A stretch of DNA of 27,118 nucleotides. Origin: JAGOQQ01 sp031973235. Its GTDB lineage: Bacteria > Patescibacteriota > Minisyncoccia > Phycocordibacterales > UBA9973. Made by a program: the position numbers and the translations under genes. Every line of letters begins with the position of its first letter. Position 1 is the first letter of the stretch. The stretch covers positions 1 to 27,118 of the forward strand of contig DALYDM010000009.1 of assembly GCA_031973235.1 (NCBI GenBank), written 5' to 3'. Positions 21,319 to 27,118 of this stretch are shown piece after piece. The notes under the pieces were generated by a model that was not told where the DNA came from, did not search any database, and saw only the letters and a list, made by a program, of their open reading frames with translations.

Positions 21319-21480
21319 ATGGAAAACAACGAAAACTCTTCACAGATTACTGCAAAAATTAACTTTGCAGACAAGGCAGAAAAATGGGTCAATGACCCAA
21401 AATCATTACCGATCGTCGGGTTGGTAATAGTTGTAATTTCGTTACTGATGATGAGTCAGTGGGGTAACTCACTTGGCTAA
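21319..21480 (+). CDS. 53-aa single-span membrane protein
   Basis: MENNENSSQITAKINFADKA starts a 53-aa frame ending TAA 21478-21480. A polar N-terminal half carries KAEKWVNDPKS, and a C-terminal helix (about 31-46, LPIVGLVIVVISLLMM) ends SQWGNSLG. No family recognised. Gene evidence is the near-consensus promoter at 21269-21297 and a textbook terminator right after the stop (21493-21522), which frame exactly this frame and nothing else. This suggests a highly expressed, single-gene unit. It is short enough to be missed by gene callers. Confidence 0.75.
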   Translation: MENNENSSQITAKINFADKAEKWVNDPKSLPIVGLVIVVISLLMMSQWGNSLG

Positions 21481-21492
21481 GTGAAGGAGATA

Positions 21493-21523
21493 CGCCGCAT
21501 GAGAAATCATGCGGTGCTTTTTA
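21493..21523. terminator. Terminator after the 53-aa gene
   Basis: 8-bp perfect stem CCGCATGA/TCATGCGG with GAAA tetraloop, extended by two pairs, then a T tract reaching the end of the convergent phosphoesterase gene. Confidence 0.9.
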
Positions 21524-22621
21524 TTTTATTTTAACCACCACGATTTCAGGGGTGGTTCCGATTCGTACAGGTGACATTGCTGTTCCTGCACCACATGTTG
21601 TGATGTGAAGGGAACCATTTTTTTCTATAACACCGTGAGTGTACTCCCCGTATATTTTTTTCACTATTAAACTTACCGGCCAAAATTGTCCGCAGTGTGT
21701 ATGTCCAGACACTACGAGTGAGACGCCAGCTTCTTGTAAATAATGTGAATTCTTTGGATCGTGAAGAAGTGCAATGCTTGGCTTGTCTTTTGAAAATCCT
21801 GTGAGGTCAAGACGTTTCAGAATTTGTTCTTGTGATTCTTGTGCTTTGTAATCAAGTCCAATAATTTGCGTATTATTTATGAGCACTTGAGAGTCGATGA
21901 GTGTGTTTGTGAGTTGTGAGATCACCGGATAAAAAGATTGTGGATCTGAATTATATCCTTCGTGGTTTCCTGGAGTGAATATGGTACCAAATGTTGATTG
22001 AATACTTCTTAGTGGTTCGAGTCCTTTGCTGTAAGAAAATTTTGGCCCATCAATGATGTCACCAGGAAGAAGTACGAGGTCAGGACTTTGTGAATTGATG
22101 AGGGACACAACTTTCGACATAAATTTTTCTCTCCAGATGATTCCAAGATGCGTATCAGCTACAAGAACAATTGTTTTACCACTCCAGTCTTTTGAAAGTG
22201 CGGTTGAGTTTATTTCATAATTAACTATTTGAGGATTGCGCGCATTCCAAAGACCGTACGCAATAAGAATAGTTACAAAAATAAACATTCCAAGTCCAAT
22301 TTTTGCAACGGGTATAGTAAGCGAATACTTGATTGAAATAAAATATAGTATCCCAAGAGGAACTGCGCAAATAAATAAATACAATAAATAGGGAAGCCAT
22401 GCGACTGCAGGAATGTAAAAATACTGAATAAGCGGGCTCCATGTTGACCTACTTATTGCCATGGTAACTACAAGTGATAATGGGAGAAAAATCATGACAA
22501 AGATCGCAATATACGTAGCGGATCCTCGCAGTAGTCCTATTGCTTGTGCCACACGAAAAACAACGTAGGAGGATAACCCAATCATTCCCAGAAAACTTCC
22601 AACAAATATTATTACGTTCAT
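21521..22621 (-). CDS. Membrane-anchored metallophosphoesterase (YkuE-like)
   Basis: 366 aa from ATG 22621. The first 130 residues hold about four hydrophobic helices (2-24, 33-57, 68-98, 105-124). The catalytic domain has every calcineurin-like motif: VADTHLG (154-160), GDIIDG (187-192), GNHEG (218-222), LLHDP (285-289) and SGHTHCGQF (305-313), which bind two metals. YkuE-like enzymes hydrolyse phosphodiesters, often on the outer face; the substrate here is unknown. A longer reading from 22666 is rejected because an extended -10 box (22629-22637) lies 7 nt before 22621. Divergent from the giant NHL gene. Confidence 0.92.
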   Translation of the reverse strand: MNVIIFVGSFLGMIGLSSYVVFRVAQAIGLLRGSATYIAIFVMIFLPLSLVVTMAISRSTWSPLIQYFYIPAVAWLPYLLYLFICAVPLGILYFISIKYSLTIPVAKIGLGMFIFVTILIAYGLWNARNPQIVNYEINSTALSKDWSGKTIVLVADTHLGIIWREKFMSKVVSLINSQSPDLVLLPGDIIDGPKFSYSKGLEPLRSIQSTFGTIFTPGNHEGYNSDPQSFYPVISQLTNTLIDSQVLINNTQIIGLDYKAQESQEQILKRLDLTGFSKDKPSIALLHDPKNSHYLQEAGVSLVVSGHTHCGQFWPVSLIVKKIYGEYTHGVIEKNGSLHITTCGAGTAMSPVRIGTTPEIVVVKIK

Positions 22622-22628
22622 ATATATG

Positions 22629-22637
22629 ACTATATCA
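22629..22637 (-). promoter_or_regulatory. Extended -10 box of the phosphoesterase gene
   Basis: On the minus strand TGATATAGT, then 7 nt, then ATG 22621. Confidence 0.55.
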
Positions 22638-22710
22638 CCATCTAGTTTATTAATAAAAACAAACAAAACTCAATCCCCAGAATATCTTTTGATAATAATG
22701 TTATATCTCA

Positions 22711-22716
22711 TATAAT
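22711..22716 (+). promoter_or_regulatory. -10 box of the giant NHL gene
   Basis: TATAAT, then exactly 6 nt, then GTG 22723; TC instead of TG upstream. Together with the open frame it fixes the GTG start, since the ATGs nearby (22718, 22721) are out of frame or run straight into TGA. Confidence 0.6.
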
Positions 22717-22722
22717 TATGAT

Positions 22723-25700
22723 GTGAGCAAAAAGGAATTATATCTACTCAAGAAAAAGTCTTTCGCCCTTGTTGTGGTGTTTGCAATAGTGATAGGGTTT
22801 CTTCAGGTTGCAAATATATTTGCGGCTTTTTCTGCATCGAATGTGGTTGGACAAGTGAATAATCTTGGTGGTGCTGTATATACAAGCGGACTACAAAATA
22901 ATTCAATCGTAGACGTATATGGGCGTTTTTCTGTGCTCAGTCCCTCGGGGTCAGCATATGACTCGGTTTCAAATAAGATTTTTGTTGCTGATAGTTCAGG
23001 AAACAGAGTACTGGTGTTTGATACAAATTCCAATGGTGTGCCGGTTGATTATTTTGCTGACATAGTTATCGGGCAGGAGGATTTTTTTGGATCTTCAACA
23101 GGACTGACAGATTATAGGCTTTCAGGTCCAACTGATTTAGCAATTGATGAAGTACAAAGAATACTTTTTGTTTCAGATACTGGAAACAATCGCGTACTCC
23201 TTTTTAATATTGATGCACTGACAAATGGTATGTCTGCCATGAACGTTCTTGGACAGGCAAACTTTTCAAGTGGGACAACAGGCACATCAAGTAGTAGGTT
23301 GAATGGTCCAACAGGCTTGGGAGTAGATGTATCAGGTAAAAAATTATATGTTGCCGATACTGGAAACAATCGAGTTGTTATGTTTAATATTGATCTAAAT
23401 CAAATTGTAGACGGAGAGGTTGCTGATGTTGTACTCGGACAACCTGATTTTAATTCCTCAACTGCAGGGACGACTGCGTCACGAATGAGTTCACCGAATG
23501 ATGTGGTTCAATTACCAGCTGGAAATGTTGCGGTTTCTGATTACTTGAATAACAGAGTTCTAGTATTTGGTACTGTGTCGGATGGTGCAAATGCTGATTA
23601 TGTACTTGGTCAAACTGATTTAATCAGTGCTAATTTTGATTGTACATTTGGTGACCAAGAATTTTGTGGCCCGCAAAGTCTCGCATATGATTCGATAAAT
23701 GATGTTTTGTACATTTCCGATTCTCTGCATAATCGTATTGTTGGAACATCTGACTATAGAAATACTAATCCCTTAATGACTATCGTTATCGGCCATTCAG
23801 ACTATGCTGGAACTGCAGGGAATGTTACGTTCTCAGGAAGTACAGGATACATCTCTATAACAGACGATCTTGATTCAGTTCAAAATTTAATAGTTGCAGA
23901 TCCTGCGGGATATAGATTTGTGCTTTTTGATGAAAAGAACGCAGAGACAAATCCTGGACTAGCTGATGTTGTTGGTCAGGTTGTTTCTGGGGATCGCGAC
24001 CTCGAAGGCACAACACTATATTCACCGTTTAACAATCAGATTACTGCACAGGGAATAGATACAAGTGGTGGGTATGCAGATACTATTATTGATACGATTG
24101 GACACAAGCTCTTTGTAGCGGACCCGGGAAACAACAGAGTGTTAATTTTTAACCTCAATTCTTCAAATGTACTTGTCGACAGGACTGCAGATTATGTTTT
24201 GGGTCAATCAGATTTTACATCAAACACCGCAGGACTTTCACAAAGTGCACTTGATACGCCAACAGGGTTGGCACTTTATAAAGATGATACACATGATTTA
24301 TTGTTTGTTGCAGATACCAATAATTCACGTGTAATGGTTTTTGACTCCGAACATCTCTCGAGTGGTGCTAATGCAGTACATGTGTTGGGACAAATTGATT
24401 TTGGTTCAAATGATTCAGTAACAATAACAAATCCGATTGGACTTTCGATTGATGTTGCACATGGCGGTCTGTATGTTGCAGGTGGAACACAAGGAACTTT
24501 GGCATATTTTGATGTCAATACGATAGTTGACGGAGAAGACCCAGTATTTAGTATCAGTATTCCATCGAGTGGTAATTTAGTTTCTGATGTTGAGTATTTT
24601 ACTGACTCAAGAAATGTTGGATCGTATTTGGCTATTTCAACACTCTCCGGTGTTCAGCTTTGGAAGGTTGCATATGGAAGCGAAAGTTCATTCGCCTTAT
24701 CTTCTCCGTTTGCATATATAGGATATGCGGGAGGTGATACACCTCTGCTTTTGGATAATACTTTTTCTTCAAACGTTACTTATTCTAGTGGAAGTGAGAT
24801 TTTGTATGTATCGGATGTTGGTCATAATAGAATTCTTGGCTATGACATGACAAGTTTTGTTGAAAGTCAAATAGACCCTGGAGATACCCCTGTTTCTGTC
24901 TTTGGACAAGATGACTACATCTCGTCATCAGCAGGTACCACTCAGTCATCACTCTCAAGACCTCGAGGTCTTGCTATTGATCCGGAAAATAATCGTTTGT
25001 GGGTCGTAGATTCAACTAACAACAGAGTTCTTTCTTATGACATGATTCGGGTTGCTTCAACATCGTATCCCGCAACTGTGACACTTGAAGCTGTGCAAGG
25101 AGGATCACATGAGGTTCTTGGAATATCATCTCCTTTACCACCAGGACTAAATTCAACATTTCCTTTTTCAAACAGTAATTCAGTTTTCGCATTTCAGTAT
25201 GGTGTCCCATCGATATACAAAAGAACTTTTTCTTATTATATTGACCAAGTTCGTGACACCATAGCTTCCGGGGTTTCTTTTTACTCGAACAAAAATATTT
25301 TAGTAACTGGTTCATCGACAAGATCGGCCCCAGGTTCTGATACTACAGCTGCTGCATATACAGCTACTGCTACGTACCAAAGCACGTTACAATACGCTGT
25401 TGATTTTGCGATTGATACAAATCATCATGTGCTTTATGCACTCGGCAATTATGACGGAATGCCAAACGTTGTTAACCATGAAGTGTGGACTTACAATCTT
25501 AATTCTGATAATAGTTTTATTGACGCGACAACAAATACACGTTTTGGTGATTTTGATAATGATCCGCAAACAAATACTGTAAATCAATACAATATTGGTT
25601 ATGGAACATCTATAGCATTTGATTCAACTGCAAACCATATGTTTATAGCTGATGCTATAAACAATCGTGTGTTGGTGTATGACACAACAACCACACCATC

Positions 25701-27118
25701 ATCTTCAACAGCAGCAGTGTATGTTTTGGGTCAAGCGAATTTTACCGCGAACAATGCTGCAACTACGCAGTCAGGGATGAGATATCCTGCAGGACTTGCA
25801 GTAGATGAATCAAATAGAAGACTTTTTGTTTCAGATTCGGGGAATAATCGTGTGCTTGTGTATGATATAACATCAATTACAAATGGTGAAAACGCACAAT
25901 ATGTGCTTGGTCAAGATGATTTTGTTACGCGCTCCTATCACTACACTACAACTAATAAAATGACCACACCTACTGACCTTGAGTTTGATCAGACAACAAA
26001 AATGCTTTTTGTGAACAACAGAGCAAGTATTAACTATGGTGGGCGAGTACAAAAATTTGATACAAATTCAATATCAAACGGTGAGTCAGCTGTGGATACT
26101 TTTGACGGTGGGGATTTGTCTGTAACCTTTACACACTTCAACAGTATTGCGTATGATCCTGAAACTCAAAGAGTTTTTGTGGGAATGACCTCAACATCAA
26201 TGGACATGGTGCTGATTTTGAATTCTAGCTTAGATTTCCCGTTGATGGGTGATAATGACACTTTTGATATATCATCAGGAGTCGGATGGATAGGAACAAA
26301 TTCACCCAATCTAAGTACTCTTTCTTTTTATGGTGATGATAATGACTCAAGTCATTTTGTCATGCCATATCTCACTTTTGATTCATCAAATAGAACACTC
26401 TATCTTGCAGATACAGGAAATGAAAAGACAATGATTTTTGATTTTGTGCGAATTACCACCAGTTCGCTACTTTCTGGGGATGTGGGTGTGGCATACACTG
26501 ATTCAATTTCAGCGGAGAATTATCAAGGCACTTTAACATACAGTCTTTCTTCAGGCTCACTTCCTACAGGTCTCACACTTAATTCATCGACAGGTGAAAT
26601 ATCGGGAACACCAACAGTCGCTGGAACATATACGTTTACAGTGGATGTCAACGATAAAGTTACTAGTCGGTATCCGAATTTTTCCGATACAAAGCAATAT
26701 TCAGTTATCGTTACCCAGTCAACACCTTCCGCGCAGTGTGATGATGGAATCGACAATGACGGTGATGGCCTCACAGATTATCCATCAGATCCTGGATGTT
26801 CAAGTGATAGTGATGATAGCGAGGTAAATTCAACAGGTGGTGGGGGGTCTTCAGTTTGTTCAGATAATTTAGACAATGACGGCGATGGTCAAGTTGACTA
26901 CCCAAATGATCCAGGATGTATGAATTCTTCAGACTCGGACGAGGATGATCCAGTCATAAATGTATTCCAATGTTCAGATGGTGATGACAACGACGGTGAC
27001 GGACTAACAGATTATCCAGCAGATACAGGTTGTGGATCACTTTCAGATAATGATGAGTCAAATACTGTATATAGTTGTGGCGATGGAATCGACAATGACG
27101 GTGATGGCCTCACAGATT
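22723..27118 (+). CDS. Giant secreted NHL-repeat beta-propeller protein, 3' end beyond the window
   Basis: An uninterrupted frame of 1465 codons from GTG to the window edge; the stop is not seen. Residues 1-35 are a signal or anchor (MSKKELYLLKKK, then a hydrophobic helix to IFAAFS). Residues about 85-1235 hold some 13-17 NHL-type repeats of about 60 aa, e.g. KLYVADTGNNRVVMFNID (207-224), LFVADPGNNRVLIFN (about 464-478), RLFVSDSGNNRVLVYD (1033-1048). Most are preceded by a linker of type VLGQ-DF-S. This would make two or three propellers. Residues about 1247-1313 form a putative Ig (He_PIG) domain ending STGEISGTPTVAGTYTFTV. From C1339 follow Cys/Asp repeats (separate entry). Likely a surface or cell-wall protein for adhesion or binding; the ligand is unknown. 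Confidence 0.9.
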   Translation, partial: MSKKELYLLKKKSFALVVVFAIVIGFLQVANIFAAFSASNVVGQVNNLGGAVYTSGLQNNSIVDVYGRFSVLSPSGSAYDSVSNKIFVADSSGNRVLVFDTNSNGVPVDYFADIVIGQEDFFGSSTGLTDYRLSGPTDLAIDEVQRILFVSDTGNNRVLLFNIDALTNGMSAMNVLGQANFSSGTTGTSSSRLNGPTGLGVDVSGKKLYVADTGNNRVVMFNIDLNQIVDGEVADVVLGQPDFNSSTAGTTASRMSSPNDVVQLPAGNVAVSDYLNNRVLVFGTVSDGANADYVLGQTDLISANFDCTFGDQEFCGPQSLAYDSINDVLYISDSLHNRIVGTSDYRNTNPLMTIVIGHSDYAGTAGNVTFSGSTGYISITDDLDSVQNLIVADPAGYRFVLFDEKNAETNPGLADVVGQVVSGDRDLEGTTLYSPFNNQITAQGIDTSGGYADTIIDTIGHKLFVADPGNNRVLIFNLNSSNVLVDRTADYVLGQSDFTSNTAGLSQSALDTPTGLALYKDDTHDLLFVADTNNSRVMVFDSEHLSSGANAVHVLGQIDFGSNDSVTITNPIGLSIDVAHGGLYVAGGTQGTLAYFDVNTIVDGEDPVFSISIPSSGNLVSDVEYFTDSRNVGSYLAISTLSGVQLWKVAYGSESSFALSSPFAYIGYAGGDTPLLLDNTFSSNVTYSSGSEILYVSDVGHNRILGYDMTSFVESQIDPGDTPVSVFGQDDYISSSAGTTQSSLSRPRGLAIDPENNRLWVVDSTNNRVLSYDMIRVASTSYPATVTLEAVQGGSHEVLGISSPLPPGLNSTFPFSNSNSVFAFQYGVPSIYKRTFSYYIDQVRDTIASGVSFYSNKNILVTGSSTRSAPGSDTTAAAYTATATYQSTLQYAVDFAIDTNHHVLYALGNYDGMPNVVNHEVWTYNLNSDNSFIDATTNTRFGDFDNDPQTNTVNQYNIGYGTSIAFDSTANHMFIADAINNRVLVYDTTTTPSSSTAAVYVLGQANFTANNAATTQSGMRYPAGLAVDESNRRLFVSDSGNNRVLVYDITSITNGENAQYVLGQDDFVTRSYHYTTTNKMTTPTDLEFDQTTKMLFVNNRASINYGGRVQKFDTNSISNGESAVDTFDGGDLSVTFTHFNSIAYDPETQRVFVGMTSTSMDMVLILNSSLDFPLMGDNDTFDISSGVGWIGTNSPNLSTLSFYGDDNDSSHFVMPYLTFDSSNRTLYLADTGNEKTMIFDFVRITTSSLLSGDVGVAYTDSISAENYQGTLTYSLSSGSLPTGLTLNSSTGEISGTPTVAGTYTFTVDVNDKVTSRYPNFSDTKQYSVIVTQSTPSAQCDDGIDNDGDGLTDYPSDPGCSSDSDDSEVNSTGGGGSSVCSDNLDNDGDGQVDYPNDPGCMNSSDSDEDDPVINVFQCSDGDDNDGDGLTDYPADTGCGSLSDNDESNTVYSCGDGIDNDGDGLTD
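26737..27118 (+). repeat. Tandem Cys-bounded Asp-rich repeats at the end of the giant protein
   Basis: Four units begin at C1339, C1379, C1417 and C1452 (spacing 40, 38, 35 aa). Each follows C-x-D-x-x-DNDGDGLTDYP-x-D-x-GC and is joined by Ser/Asp/Gly linkers. The DNDGDG-x-x-D core fits a Ca2+-binding loop (thrombospondin type 3/dockerin-like), and each unit's two Cys likely pair. The DNA also repeats: 26743-26779 and 27082-27118 are an exact 37-bp direct repeat, cut by the window edge. Confidence 0.85.

Noticed and set aside
22803..26774. Several minus-strand and alternate-frame ORFs (76-101 aa) within the giant gene
   Set aside because: The plus frame from 22723 is unbroken for 1465 codons with repeated motifs; the others are shadows of the repeats.
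1..27118. CRISPR array, insertion sequence or prophage
   Set aside because: No regularly spaced repeat set, transposase, integrase or phage structural gene was seen; the repeats found are tRNA-derived or intragenic.

Overview
The window looks like a chromosomal piece of a Candidate Phyla Radiation bacterium (Patescibacteria, most likely Parcubacteria sensu lato). The grounds are: an AT-rich genome of short, tightly packed genes; a DUF5652-type small membrane protein; a compact pilM-pilN-pilO block; a VKOR-like membrane protein; many one-span small proteins; and a giant secreted NHL-repeat protein ending in Cys/Asp repeats of the kind seen in this group. TGA is used as a stop (4313-4315), so this is ordinary code 11, not the TGA=Gly code of Gracilibacteria/SR1. 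The lineage call rests on family knowledge and was not computed.

Layout. 1-4315: a DUF5652-like protein (minus), then ruvX, a MetRS-C-terminal-like tRNA-binding protein, a DedA protein, and the type IV pilus inner-membrane genes pilM, pilN, pilO plus a fourth small membrane gene. 4316-4860: tRNA-Arg(UCU), a folded non-coding stretch between two terminators, tRNA-Val(UAC) on the minus strand, and a stray copy of the tRNA-Val 5' end. 4872-6077: an RluA-family pseudouridine synthase and rplS. 6100-6570: tRNA-Leu(GAG), flanked by a 22-bp copy of its own 5' end and a 20-bp copy of its own 3' end, the latter closing a hairpin-rich element. 6634-9453: two membrane proteins (one with a pilin-like outer domain), a pterin carbinolamine dehydratase and a VKOR fusion. 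9486-11714: an adenylate-kinase-like protein (minus), PduO-type cobalamin adenosyltransferase, tRNA-His, and an unrecognised gene with its own strong promoter. 11778-14872: SpoU methyltransferase (minus), PIF1-like helicase, anchored hypothetical. 14899-21214: an SDR enzyme (minus), a three-gene ABC exporter operon, small membrane or secreted proteins, a RlmI-like methyltransferase, a TIGR01777 epimerase-like protein and a nitroreductase. 21319-22621: a 53-aa membrane protein behind a near-consensus promoter, and a metallophosphoesterase (minus). 22723-end: a secreted NHL-repeat giant of at least 1465 aa, open at the window edge.

The strongest window-wide signal is how genes begin. In eleven genes on both strands an extended -10 box (TG-N-TAnnnT-like) is followed by exactly 6 or 7 nt and then the start codon, so the predicted transcript begins at or within a base of the ATG/GTG. 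Two further genes have the hexamer without TG at 6 or 8 nt. Shine-Dalgarno sequences are essentially absent. This implies pervasive leaderless mRNAs, and it fixed several start codons, including the GTG of the giant gene. The second signal is tRNA-derived: partial tRNA copies sit upstream of tRNA-Val and on both sides of tRNA-Leu, next to hairpin-rich elements that share sequence landmarks.
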